NCBI GenBank assembly: GCA_051879015.1
Contig: JBJELF010000041.1
Coordinates: 5,787-69,786 of the forward strand
Length of the DNA stretch: 64,000 bases
Direction of reading: 5' to 3'
DNA from: JBJELF01 sp051879015
GTDB taxonomy: Bacteria; Bacillota; Clostridia; Lachnospirales; Lachnospiraceae
This document shows positions 17,307-26,243 of the stretch, piece by piece. The notes under the pieces were generated by a model. That model worked only from the letters and a program-made list of their open reading frames with translations. It was not told the DNA's origin and did no database searches. Numbering within the stretch: position 1 is the first letter of the stretch; every line of letters starts with the position of its first letter. The translations under genes were made by a program, and so were the position numbers.

Positions 17307-18869
17307 TTAACGCTGAAAATAATACTCTGCAATTTCCTTTGCCAACGGCGCTGCATCTGTTCCTCCGGTTGCTCCCGTTTCCAAAATAATGGAAATTGCA
17401 ATCTCGGTATCTTCAACTGGAGCAATACCAGTAAACCAACCATGCGTATCCTCTCCATTGCTTGTATACTGAGCAGATCCAGTTTTTCCTCCAATGGAAA
17501 TGATATCACTATGTGCCGCACTGGCAGAACCACCATCTACGACTGCCTGCAGATAAGTTTTTAAAATAGTTGTTTCCTCCGCTGTCATGACAACCGATTG
17601 TTCCTCCGAGCTATATTGCGTAACCACGGTTCCATTCGCATTCTCGATACAATCTACCAAATACGGCTTCATCATCACTCCATTATTTCCAATGGCCGCC
17701 ATAATCATCGCTCCCATCAGAGGGGTTTCTCTGACATTTTCCTGACCAATTGATTTCATCATCACCAATGCTTCGCTGTCTTCCTCCGTTACCGAAAAAG
17801 CGCTTTTTGCCAAACCAATATCAAAGCTGACTGACTGATTAAAGCAAAATTGATTGACTGTATTAAGCCAGCTGGTTCGATCAAAGCTTTTTGCAATATG
17901 ACTAAAAAATCCATTGCAGGAAACCTGTAATGCCTGAGTAGCATTGATCACACCATGTACCGCATTGTGCATACAAATCAGGGAATAACCCTCTGTTGTC
18001 TCTGCACCCGTACATTCATACAGATAATCCGCATAAGTATCTGGATTTTCTCTTATAAACTCTAACAGCGTCAAAACTTTAAAGGTAGATCCAGGCGGAT
18101 ACAAACACTGTGTCGCACGATTCATCAAATTTCCATCGGTATTCTCCTCATTGGTCAGCATACTCCAGTCCGCCTGTATGGTATTGGGATTATATCCAGG
18201 CAAAGATACCATAGCCAAAACTCTTCCAGTCTTCACCTCCAGTACCACAATAGAACCTTTCTTCCCAGCCAAAAGATTATAACAAAAACTCTGTAACCCA
18301 CTGTCTAAGGTAGTCCTCACATTGTCACCCGGTACCTTTTCTCCCATCATCTGATCATATAGTCGCTCAGGCAAAGAAACACTGGAACGCAGCAACTCAT
18401 AATTATATGCTTTCTCCAACTCCGTCGTTCCCATCGCAGAATATCCCACTGGATGAGCAAAAATATCCCCATATGGATACACTCTCACATCCTCTCCATT
18501 CTGTTCTTCCGTGTAAGCTAATGCCTGACCATCGGAAGAATAAATTGTACCACGCACTACAGAATTGGCACGATTAGAAATACGTTTATTATAACTGTTA
18601 TCAATCACATCATTGCTTTCTACCGCCACAAAATAGCTTAAATATCCAATCATCAGTGCAAAGAGCAGCAATCCAACACCCATAATCTGCCAGAGCTGTC
18701 GATTTGAGTGTTTAATTCTCTCGCTGACATTTTCATTTACATTAGTATCGATAGAATGATTGATATTTCTGCCTTGTCTCTCATTATTATTGTCATGAAA
18801 CGCATTCTCTCTATTTTGGTTTCCATTGTCACTGCCATTTTGATTTGTTCGATTATCCTTGTTGTCCAT
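17307..18869 (-). CDS. Class B penicillin-binding protein (transpeptidase), FtsI/PbpA-like
   Basis: A 520-residue protein with a hydrophilic Asn-rich cytosolic tail (residues 1-55), one membrane segment (GVGLLLFALMIGYLSYFV) and a transpeptidase domain with PPGSTFKV (SxxK), SCNGFF (SxN) and GGKTGSAQ (KTG). The N-terminal dimerisation region is short. The ATG at 18869 follows AGGAGG and overlaps the end of the ftsW/rodA-like gene by 17 bp, so translation is probably coupled; such pairs act as a glycosyltransferase-transpeptidase unit in cell-wall synthesis. Confidence 0.92.
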   Translation of the reverse strand: MDNKDNRTNQNGSDNGNQNRENAFHDNNNERQGRNINHSIDTNVNENVSERIKHSNRQLWQIMGVGLLLFALMIGYLSYFVAVESNDVIDNSYNKRISNRANSVVRGTIYSSDGQALAYTEEQNGEDVRVYPYGDIFAHPVGYSAMGTTELEKAYNYELLRSSVSLPERLYDQMMGEKVPGDNVRTTLDSGLQSFCYNLLAGKKGSIVVLEVKTGRVLAMVSLPGYNPNTIQADWSMLTNEENTDGNLMNRATQCLYPPGSTFKVLTLLEFIRENPDTYADYLYECTGAETTEGYSLICMHNAVHGVINATQALQVSCNGFFSHIAKSFDRTSWLNTVNQFCFNQSVSFDIGLAKSAFSVTEEDSEALVMMKSIGQENVRETPLMGAMIMAAIGNNGVMMKPYLVDCIENANGTVVTQYSSEEQSVVMTAEETTILKTYLQAVVDGGSASAAHSDIISIGGKTGSAQYTSNGEDTHGWFTGIAPVEDTEIAISIILETGATGGTDAAPLAKEIAEYYFQR

Positions 18870-20208
18870 TTCGTTCCTCCTCATTGCGCTCCATAATATA
18901 AAGTCCCTGCATAATACCAAACAACACAAATGTACTCAGCACTGAACTTCCTCCATAGCTGACTAAAGGTAAGGTCACGCCCGTCGCAGGAATCAGCTTA
19001 ATGCCGCCGCCAATGGTCAAAAATACTTGCACACCATAAAGACAGGCAAGTCCTGTTCCCATTAATTTATAATATCTTACAAAAATATTAGAAGCAATTT
19101 TCATAAACAAAATAAAACAGCTTGCACAGATTACAATCAAACAAATGGCAACAATCGTTCCCATCTCTTCCGCAATTGCTGAGAAAATATAATCCTTGGT
19201 GACAACTGGCACCAAATTCGGAAGTCCTTTATACAGTCCACTTCCCCACCATCCGCCTGTGCCAATAGAAAAGAGCGACTGTGCGGTCTGCCAACCCCCT
19301 CCTGTGATATCATCCCAAGGATTGAGCCAAGCATCCACACGTGTCTGCACATGAGTAAATAATTTTGTTGCAATCACTGCTGCCACCGCACCCGCTGAAA
19401 ATCCAGCTGCCATATACCAAGGCTGCTTCGTTGCCACATAAAGCATTGCCATAAAAGCCAAGAAAAAAATCAAAGCACTTCCCAGATCCTTTGACAACAC
19501 CAACACAATGACATGAACTGCTGCAATGCCCGCTGTGAAAACTACTCGCTTGAAATCACTGCGTTTTCGAAACAATACCGCAATCATTAACACATAGGTA
19601 ATTTTCACCAGCTCTGAAGGCTGCACACTAAATCCACCGAAAGTTAAGGACAGATTTGCACCATAAGTAGACTCATCCGTCACTCTTCCTACCAAAAGCA
19701 CCGCGATCAACAAAATCAAGCCAATCACACCACAAGTGCCCGCCCAAGCTCTGGCTGCTTTCAGTTTCCTTGTAAAAACTGGCACCCAAAGGGTCGCAAT
19801 ACTAATCACAACAAAAAAGATAAATTGGCGAATAGCCTTATCTGGATTCAGGCGATACAGCATAATCAGACCAATACTCATGAGCATCACCATATTGCTC
19901 TGCAAAATTAAGTACTCATTGCGATGCAATTTTCGATACAGACTCAAATACACTATAAAATATACTAACTGCAGTACATAAAATACAATTGTACGGATAT
20001 ATTCTTCTTCACTCTGATTTAACACAATTAAAATCCAACCTGTCAAGTGAAACAAGAACGCCAACACATTTTGATAATAATAAAATCCCTTAATTTTCTT
20101 TCGTTTGTCTGTAAAGACCATCAAAATTGCTCCGATGGCATATAATACTGCCAAAAGAGTCAAATAGTACTGCCCGCAAAAAATAATTATTCTTTTTAAA
20201 TCTTCCAC
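18853..20208 (-). CDS. FtsW/RodA/SpoVE family peptidoglycan glycosyltransferase
   Basis: A 451-residue polytopic protein of the SEDS family. Key segments are FGGFSVQPSELVKI, SKDLGSALIFF, RVDAWLNPW and the C-terminal IPATGVTLPLVSYGGSS. SEDS proteins polymerise lipid II in the membrane with a class B PBP partner, here the overlapping downstream gene. The N-terminus has extra membrane segments compared with short RodA proteins. The start is GTG at 20208, only 5 bp after the U32 gene's stop, with a weak ribosome-binding site, suggesting dependence on upstream translation. Division versus elongation role cannot be told apart here. Confidence 0.92.
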   Translation of the reverse strand: MEDLKRIIIFCGQYYLTLLAVLYAIGAILMVFTDKRKKIKGFYYYQNVLAFLFHLTGWILIVLNQSEEEYIRTIVFYVLQLVYFIVYLSLYRKLHRNEYLILQSNMVMLMSIGLIMLYRLNPDKAIRQFIFFVVISIATLWVPVFTRKLKAARAWAGTCGVIGLILLIAVLLVGRVTDESTYGANLSLTFGGFSVQPSELVKITYVLMIAVLFRKRSDFKRVVFTAGIAAVHVIVLVLSKDLGSALIFFLAFMAMLYVATKQPWYMAAGFSAGAVAAVIATKLFTHVQTRVDAWLNPWDDITGGGWQTAQSLFSIGTGGWWGSGLYKGLPNLVPVVTKDYIFSAIAEEMGTIVAICLIVICASCFILFMKIASNIFVRYYKLMGTGLACLYGVQVFLTIGGGIKLIPATGVTLPLVSYGGSSVLSTFVLFGIMQGLYIMERNEEERNGQQG

Positions 20209-20213
20209 AATAC

Positions 20214-22457
20214 TTAATCTACCTTCCGTCTAAAACTTCCTCTTGTAAACTCTTTGATACCATCACTTATTATTCTGTGCTTTAAGAAAACTTCCTCAAA
20301 TTTTCTTAAAATTTCCCTGGTTTCCTCTTTGTTCTCCCCTGTCATTTCCAAGCGCAGAGAGTCTGGCTTCAATGCTTCCACTTCATCAGCCACATCCAGC
20401 AAAGACAACGGCTTACTATTATAAATTACATTGTAACAGTAAGCACAGTTATTTTTCACTTGCATACGATTTCCCTTGCGGTCTTTCAGGCAAATTTGAG
20501 CTGATTTATGGTCACATTGACTGGTCGTCTTTTTTAAACATTGTGCCGAAACCATCATCGGCATACAGCCATAGACAATCAACTCACCGCCTGTACACCC
20601 TCTCTGTCTCAACTCATTTTCTGTCAATTCCACAGGAAGCGTGATCTTAGCTATCCCCCAGTTCAAATACTGCTGCTGCGCCTGCTGATTCCATGCATAC
20701 AGCATATGATCCGCCAAATATTGCCCATGCCAATCTTTTCTTATCATCCAAGCCAAACATTCCAGTGAGCCAATCAGATAACCGTCAAAGCCAGCCTCTC
20801 TGATCAAAGACTCATTTTTTTCCATAAAAAGCTTGGCATGTGTTCGGAAAATGCGAGGCATCACCAACATACAAAGCTTATTCTGCCCATGAATCTGCGC
20901 TACCAAAGATGAATAATTTTCTGGAGCCGTCAGTAAACTATCCATCAAGATACACGCCACCACTGAAGATTCTAAGGCAGCATCAAGCTGGGCTTCGGTC
21001 TCCACCTTCACAGAAAATCCTTTATAAGAAATTTGATTCATATCCAATACAGGTTCCTGCAAGCTATCTTTTGCAATAACACTAGGTAACATTTCTGTCC
21101 CTCTACTGACAAAAAATTCTTCCCTGGACAGCCGTGCAGGCAATTTTCTGTAATAAGCACTCACTATTTCCTCCTCCAGTTTCGCAAAAGCCTGTCGGCG
21201 CATCTCATTGAGCTGACTCACTGGAAGAAACACACTTTCCTCCACATAAATTTCCAGATTTTCAAAACAGAATGGACTTTTTCCCGTCTTGTTCATCTGT
21301 TTTTGCACCTGCTGCTCTGTCAAAGGGCGAGAGATGGACTCTCCTGCCACCTCTCCCTCCCATACGGTCACATGCTCATGAAGCTGCAAGGTTATTGTAA
21401 CAGGAAATTGTTTCGATATCATCACATTTCCATTAATTCTTTCTTGTTTTTCTGTTTCAACATATTTTTTACGGATTTCCTCATTCCAGCCTTCATTTGT
21501 ACTGCGAAAATCAGCCTTCGTATGAGTAATCATATCACTGCCATTGTGCTGCTGATAGTATCCTTTCGTAAATCCCTTGCGATTAAATAAATCCCACAGT
21601 CGATCCAGATCTTCCTTTTGAACTTGATACCCCTTTTTGCCGTATTTCAGATACAAATCAACATATTTTCGATAAATTGCCGTCACGCCAGCTGTATATT
21701 CTGGTTTTTTCATGCGACCTTCAATTTTTAGAGATGTTACACCAGCCTCGATAATATCAGGCAGTATTAGCAGTGTATTCAAATCCTTTGGACTTAATAC
21801 ATAACCATGATTGGTATCTGCTGTCAATTTTCCATTGATTGTTATTTCATAAGGCAAGCGGCAAGGCTGTGCACATCGGCCGCGATTGCCGCTTCGACCA
21901 CCCACCATACTGCTAAAGAGGCATTGTCCCGAATAACAGTAACACAACGCGCCATGGACAAAGCTTTCAATCTCAAGACTTGTGTGTTCCCGAATCAACG
22001 CAATTTCCCGCAAAGACAATTCACGGGCAGTCACCACACGCACTGCTCCCGCCTGTTCTAACAGCTTTGCCGATTCCCATCCTGTAATGGTCATCTGCGT
22101 ACTGGCATGAATGGGCAAATCAGGAAACTGCCTGCGGAACCAAGCAAACACGCCTATATCCTGCACAATTACTGCATCCAGTCCATGAGCATACAGCGGA
22201 GCAATATAATCATACAATTCGTCCATTTCCTGTTCCTTCAGCAATGTATTTACTGTTAAATATAATTTTACATTATGCAAATGCGCATAATCGATTGCCT
22301 GCTCCAGCGTTGCTTCATCCAAATTTTCAGCATAGGCTCGCGCGCCAAAACGTATACCACCAATATATACTGCATTTGCCCCCGCACAGATTGCTGCTTT
22401 CATGCTCTCAAAGGACCCTGCTGGAGCCAAAACTTCAATCTCTCGTTCTCTTTTCAT
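20214..22457 (-). CDS. U32 family peptidase (RlhA/TrhP-like RNA hydroxylation protein)
   Basis: A 747-residue protein: N-terminal TIM-barrel U32 domain beginning EVLAPAGSFESMKAAI, with HASTQMTITG and the Cys-rich signature HGALCYCYSGQCLFSS / GRCAQPCR. A long C-terminal region follows, with further cysteines (CAYCYNVIYN) as in the DUF3656-containing members. Characterised relatives (E. coli RlhA, TrhP) take part in hydroxylation of rRNA or tRNA, probably through an iron-sulfur cluster, rather than protein degradation; the exact substrate here is inference. It is directly upstream of the SEDS/PBP pair. Confidence 0.88.
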   Translation of the reverse strand: MKREREIEVLAPAGSFESMKAAICAGANAVYIGGIRFGARAYAENLDEATLEQAIDYAHLHNVKLYLTVNTLLKEQEMDELYDYIAPLYAHGLDAVIVQDIGVFAWFRRQFPDLPIHASTQMTITGWESAKLLEQAGAVRVVTARELSLREIALIREHTSLEIESFVHGALCYCYSGQCLFSSMVGGRSGNRGRCAQPCRLPYEITINGKLTADTNHGYVLSPKDLNTLLILPDIIEAGVTSLKIEGRMKKPEYTAGVTAIYRKYVDLYLKYGKKGYQVQKEDLDRLWDLFNRKGFTKGYYQQHNGSDMITHTKADFRSTNEGWNEEIRKKYVETEKQERINGNVMISKQFPVTITLQLHEHVTVWEGEVAGESISRPLTEQQVQKQMNKTGKSPFCFENLEIYVEESVFLPVSQLNEMRRQAFAKLEEEIVSAYYRKLPARLSREEFFVSRGTEMLPSVIAKDSLQEPVLDMNQISYKGFSVKVETEAQLDAALESSVVACILMDSLLTAPENYSSLVAQIHGQNKLCMLVMPRIFRTHAKLFMEKNESLIREAGFDGYLIGSLECLAWMIRKDWHGQYLADHMLYAWNQQAQQQYLNWGIAKITLPVELTENELRQRGCTGGELIVYGCMPMMVSAQCLKKTTSQCDHKSAQICLKDRKGNRMQVKNNCAYCYNVIYNSKPLSLLDVADEVEALKPDSLRLEMTGENKEETREILRKFEEVFLKHRIISDGIKEFTRGSFRRKVD

Positions 22458-22490
22458 TTTTCTTTTCCTTTCTTAGATACAAACAATAAA

Positions 22491-22527
22491 GCGAAGCAAA
22501 CGACTGGTCATCCCATATTTGCTCCGC
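22491..22527 (-). terminator. Possible terminator between zapA and the U32 gene
   Basis: Minus-strand GCGGAGCAAA pairs with TTTGCTTCGC around a 17-nt loop and is followed by TTTATTGTTTG. The T tract is imperfect, so partial read-through is likely. Confidence 0.5.
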
Positions 22528-22559
22528 CCCTTGTATGTACGTCTAACGCCTGTGAATAT

Positions 22560-24116
22560 TTACTCAACTTCTGAAGATTCTTTTTGCTTACCTTCTGACC
22601 CAGTTGTTGAAAATTCTTTTAACTGACTGCGTTCTTCATCAGTTTTCAACTGTTCTTTTAATTTATCTATCTCTTCCTCATATTTCTTCTGCTGTGCAAG
22701 GTATCTTTCTTCCCAACCCGACTTGACCAAATTGAGTTGATTTTCATATTTGCGCTCAATCTCCTGCTGCTCTTTCTTCTGTGACTCACAGGTTTTGCGG
22801 ACATCATTCAGCAATCTCTGCATAGTACGAGTTTTTTCTTTTTCCTTATCACAAATTTTTTTAGCACTCTCCTGAGCCTTTTTTTCAATATCGCAAAGAA
22901 CATTCGACAACTCAATCTCCAAGTTTTTCTTTTCCTCTGTCAATTGATTAATCTTCTCATTTTTTGCATTAATATGCTGTGTCAAAGCATCTTCCTGTTC
23001 CTGCGCTGTCACTCTCTCCTCTGTGAGCTGTGCCTCATAGGCATCCTTGAGCTGACTTATGGAGTTCTTTTGAGTCTCCTTAATTTGAGCTAATTTTTGC
23101 TGGTAATCCTCCTGAAGATGATTAATCTTGGTCTCATACTTCACCTTTAACTGAATACGTTGAACCTGATACTCTTCCAACTCATCTTTGACTCGAGTCA
23201 ATTCATTCTGTGAAACATCCAACTGTGTTTCCAACTCACTCAACCGTGTTTCAGAATCATTTAACTTTTTCTCTGAGTCATTTAATCTCGATTCTGATTC
23301 ATTGGACTTTTTCTTAGCTTCCTCTAACTGAACTTCCAATTGATGGTATCTTGCCTCTAAGTCACTTAGATGCTCTGCCTGCTGCTTTTTGTCATCTTCC
23401 AAAGTCTGACAAAGCATTTCTTTTTCCTTTAACTCTGCTTCTACATTTGCCAACTGCGCTGTCACAGAAGTACTTGCTGCATCTTCTTTATATTGAAGCA
23501 ATTCGCCTCTCGTCTGGGCTAATATATCCTCCATCTGTGACAACTCGGCTTGTACTTGCTCGCATTTTTGAGCACTTTCCTCCAGCTTTTTCTGCTGTTC
23601 GACAAATTTTACTTCAATTGCCTGCTTCTTCTCACTCAGTCCAACTAATTCCTCCTGCAGCTTTTGAATCGTCTGGGCCTGCTTCTCTATCCGTTTCTTA
23701 TCTTCTGGACTGAAATCCTGCGTTTGAGCCTTTGCCTTCTCCAGCTCAGCCTCCAAGTTCTCATTCTTTTTCTCGAGAAATAAATTTTTCTGCTCCAGTT
23801 CCGTTGTCTTTACCTTTTCTGACACTAAATCTGTTTTTAACGTGTATACTTCATTCTCCGCCCGTTCTTTACGCAGTGTCAACTGCTCATTTTCTTTATG
23901 ATATTTTAAAATCTCCTCTCCAAGCTCCATATACATCATCAAAGTACGGATTTCCTGAGGATTTCTCTCATATCCTAAATCTGATCTTAAGTATTCTAAT
24001 TTATGATTAATACAGGATGCAATGCGCTGAATTTTATCTTCCTCTTCTTCTCCATTGCAGCCGATAGAATATAGTTTTTTATCGATAACTACATCAATAT
24101 ATCCTTTGGACGCCAT
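22560..24116 (-). CDS. zapA: ZapA-like cell division protein with very long coiled coil
   Basis: The first 100 or so residues match ZapA (YIDVVIDKKLYSIGCNGEEE, then ASCINHKLEYLRSD and TLMMYMELGEEILKY). The remaining ~400 residues are an almost unbroken, highly charged coiled coil with local repeats such as ESRLNDSEKKLNDSETRLSE. ZapA bundles FtsZ filaments at the division ring and is normally about 90-200 residues, so at 518 this is a strongly extended version. It neighbours ruvAB upstream and wall-synthesis genes downstream. The ATG at 24116 follows AGGAGGAAAG. Confidence 0.82.
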   Translation of the reverse strand: MASKGYIDVVIDKKLYSIGCNGEEEEDKIQRIASCINHKLEYLRSDLGYERNPQEIRTLMMYMELGEEILKYHKENEQLTLRKERAENEVYTLKTDLVSEKVKTTELEQKNLFLEKKNENLEAELEKAKAQTQDFSPEDKKRIEKQAQTIQKLQEELVGLSEKKQAIEVKFVEQQKKLEESAQKCEQVQAELSQMEDILAQTRGELLQYKEDAASTSVTAQLANVEAELKEKEMLCQTLEDDKKQQAEHLSDLEARYHQLEVQLEEAKKKSNESESRLNDSEKKLNDSETRLSELETQLDVSQNELTRVKDELEEYQVQRIQLKVKYETKINHLQEDYQQKLAQIKETQKNSISQLKDAYEAQLTEERVTAQEQEDALTQHINAKNEKINQLTEEKKNLEIELSNVLCDIEKKAQESAKKICDKEKEKTRTMQRLLNDVRKTCESQKKEQQEIERKYENQLNLVKSGWEERYLAQQKKYEEEIDKLKEQLKTDEERSQLKEFSTTGSEGKQKESSEVE

Positions 24117-24220
24117 ACTTTCCTCCTCACCAGAGCAATCCTATTATCGGTATAGGCTTTATCTGTGTCATTCCCATATAATTTTCTCTCAATCATTAAT
24201 AATCGTAATGATCTATTTCG

Positions 24221-24256
24221 CTAAACTGACATGCTCGCTTTGCAGACATCACCAAG
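24221..24256 (-). repeat. Palindromic repeat family B, copy B2
   Basis: Minus-strand TTGGTGATGTCTGC then AAAGCGAGCATGTCAGTTTAG aligns end to end with B3 (49711-49745) and B1 (8621-8655); the hairpin arms have decayed. It lies in the 5' leader of zapA. Confidence 0.5.
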
Positions 24257-24289
24257 CATGAAAGTTGATTAAGCATAGTATTACTTTTA

Positions 24290-24318
24290 ATTATATACGA
24301 ATATTTTGCGGAATACAA
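24290..24318 (-). promoter_or_regulatory. Probable promoter of zapA
   Basis: A perfect minus-strand TATAAT (24290-24295) with a poor -35 TTGTAT (24313-24318) at 17-bp spacing. The 242-bp gap between ruvB and zapA holds only this and repeat B2. Confidence 0.5.
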
Positions 24319-24358
24319 TAGCATTTTTTAAATCTTCTTAAAATTTAATTTTGAATAG

Positions 24359-25357
24359 CTACTGAATATGGTTACGGAGATGAATAATTGCTCTCTCCGT
24401 TGCAATACGCCCTCTCGGTGTTCTCTGAAGAAGCCCATTCTGTATCAGATACGGCTCATATACATCCTCTAAAGTTCCTGCATCTTCTCCCAAAGCAGCC
24501 GCCAAAGTATCCAATCCCACCGGACCACCCTGAAAAGTCTGAATAATTGTATTTAATATTTTTCTGTCACCGTAATCCAATCCAAGGCGATCCACTTCCA
24601 TTAAATCCAGAGCAAACTGAGCAACCTCTCCCGTGATTTCCCCACTTTTGCGAATTTGTGCAAAATCTCGGACTCGTTTTAACAGGCGATTGGCAATTCG
24701 AGGCGTACCACGAGAACGTCGAGCCAACTCTAGAGAACCTTCCTCATCAATTTTGACATGTAAAACTCCTGCCGAACGTTTGATAATTTCCTGCAGTTCC
24801 TCCACTGTATAATATTCTAATCTATGAATAACACCAAAACGGTCTCTCAGCGGAGCACTTAAAAGCCCAGCTCGTGTGGTTGCTCCCACCAGAGTAAAAT
24901 GTGGCAGTTCTAAACGAATGGAGCGGGCTGTCGCTCCCTTTCCAATCATGATATCAATTGCAAAATCTTCCATCGCTGGATACAATACTTCTTCCACCTG
25001 CCGATTGAGACGATGAATCTCATCTACAAACAAGACATCATTTTCCTGCAATCCATTGAGAATAGCAGCCATTTCTCCCGGTTTTTCAATCGCTGGTCCC
25101 GATGTGATCTTCAGATGTGCTCCCATTTCATTGGCAATAATACCCGATAAGGTTGTCTTTCCAAGACCTGGCGGACCATAAAATAACACATGATCCAAGG
25201 CTTCATGGCGTGCTCTTGCCGCATCAATATATATTTTTAATGTCTCTTTTGCTTTCTCCTGACCAATATAATCCTTCAAAAGCTGAGGGCGCAGCTTCTG
25301 CTCCGCCTTCTGATCTTCTTCTATCTCCTCAGTCGTGATAATTCTTCGATTATCCAA
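24359..25357 (-). CDS. ruvB: Holliday junction branch migration helicase RuvB
   Basis: A 332-residue AAA+ motor with Walker A GPPGLGKTTL, Walker B LFVDEIHRLN, sensor VGATTRAGLLSAPLRDRFG and the C-terminal winged helix (QRTPRGRIAT). It drives branch migration of Holliday junctions with RuvA, whose gene is immediately upstream. The start appears to be TTG at 25357, preceded by AAAGGGG; there is no in-frame ATG until well inside the conserved domain. ruvC is not in the window, as usual for Firmicutes. Confidence 0.97.
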   Translation of the reverse strand: MDNRRIITTEEIEEDQKAEQKLRPQLLKDYIGQEKAKETLKIYIDAARARHEALDHVLFYGPPGLGKTTLSGIIANEMGAHLKITSGPAIEKPGEMAAILNGLQENDVLFVDEIHRLNRQVEEVLYPAMEDFAIDIMIGKGATARSIRLELPHFTLVGATTRAGLLSAPLRDRFGVIHRLEYYTVEELQEIIKRSAGVLHVKIDEEGSLELARRSRGTPRIANRLLKRVRDFAQIRKSGEITGEVAQFALDLMEVDRLGLDYGDRKILNTIIQTFQGGPVGLDTLAAALGEDAGTLEDVYEPYLIQNGLLQRTPRGRIATERAIIHLRNHIQ

Positions 25358-25409
25358 AATTATACCCCTTTCTCACCAATCTTCTCAAGCCCTCTCTCAG
25401 CGAAAACCA

Positions 25410-26045
25410 TTAAATCATCTGTCTTAATGCAGCCTTTAAAATTGCTTCTGTATCCATCGCAGGATCCGTAGCTGCCTTGCGTACCGCTTTCATCGCATCG
25501 GTATTAGAATATCCCAAAGCCATAAGAGCCTGAATCGCATCGTTCCGCGCCTGTTTGCTGTCATTTTTAATATCATTCTTACTCTCTGCTGCATTTTCTG
25601 TCACTGCCTCTGTCTCACTGCCAGTCTGCGAGAAGAAATCCTCTATCTTTAATTTATCCTTTAAATCTAAGATTAATCGTTGAGCTGTCTTATTGCCGAT
25701 ACCCGGTGCACGCTGAATCGTTTTTACATCACCCGATAAAATAGCAAAACGCAGATTTTCTGGCGTAATTGCAGACAGTAATCCCAAAGCTCCTTTGGGA
25801 CCAATGCCCCCTACACTTAACAACATTTGAAATAAATCCACTTCATCTCTCGAAAAAAAACCAAATAAGGTCAGAGCATCTTCTCTTACTTGAAGATAAG
25901 TATAAATTTTTATGCTTGTCCCACAGGAAGGCAAACGATCGACCAAGGACATCGGTACATGAATGTTGTATCCAATATTCTGAGTCTCCACCACAATGGT
26001 ATCACCGTGAACTTCTGTCAATTCTCCTTTTATATATGAAATCAT
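25410..26045 (-). CDS. ruvA: Holliday junction DNA helicase subunit RuvA
   Basis: A 211-residue RuvA: OB-fold start MISYIKGELTEVHGDTIVVE, two helix-hairpin-helix motifs (LLSVGGIGPKGALGLLS and RAPGIGNKTAQRLILDLKDK), an acidic/polar linker and the C-terminal UBA-like domain (DAIQALMALGYSNTDAMKAV). It binds four-way junctions and recruits RuvB. The ruvB start is 52 bp downstream. Confidence 0.97.
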   Translation of the reverse strand: MISYIKGELTEVHGDTIVVETQNIGYNIHVPMSLVDRLPSCGTSIKIYTYLQVREDALTLFGFFSRDEVDLFQMLLSVGGIGPKGALGLLSAITPENLRFAILSGDVKTIQRAPGIGNKTAQRLILDLKDKLKIEDFFSQTGSETEAVTENAAESKNDIKNDSKQARNDAIQALMALGYSNTDAMKAVRKAATDPAMDTEAILKAALRQMI

Positions 26046-26160
26046 CTTATAGTCTGCTCTCTTTCTCGTTCTTCTCCTTATCTTACCACAGAATTTCTAA
26101 AAGTACAATTAAAACCATACATTTGTTCTAATTTTTTCACCAGCTCTGTCAAAACTTTTC

Positions 26161-26189
26161 TTGCAAATATAGCTAAGATGCACTATGAT
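26161..26189 (+). promoter_or_regulatory. Promoter of the YprB-like gene
   Basis: Plus-strand TTGCAA (26161-26166), 17-bp spacer, TATGAT (26184-26189), about 55 bp before the start codon and divergent from ruvA. Confidence 0.7.
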
Positions 26190-26243
26190 GTATCATATCA
26201 AGTTTAAAAGATATTTTATCCCTTACTACCGAGGTAAAAACAA

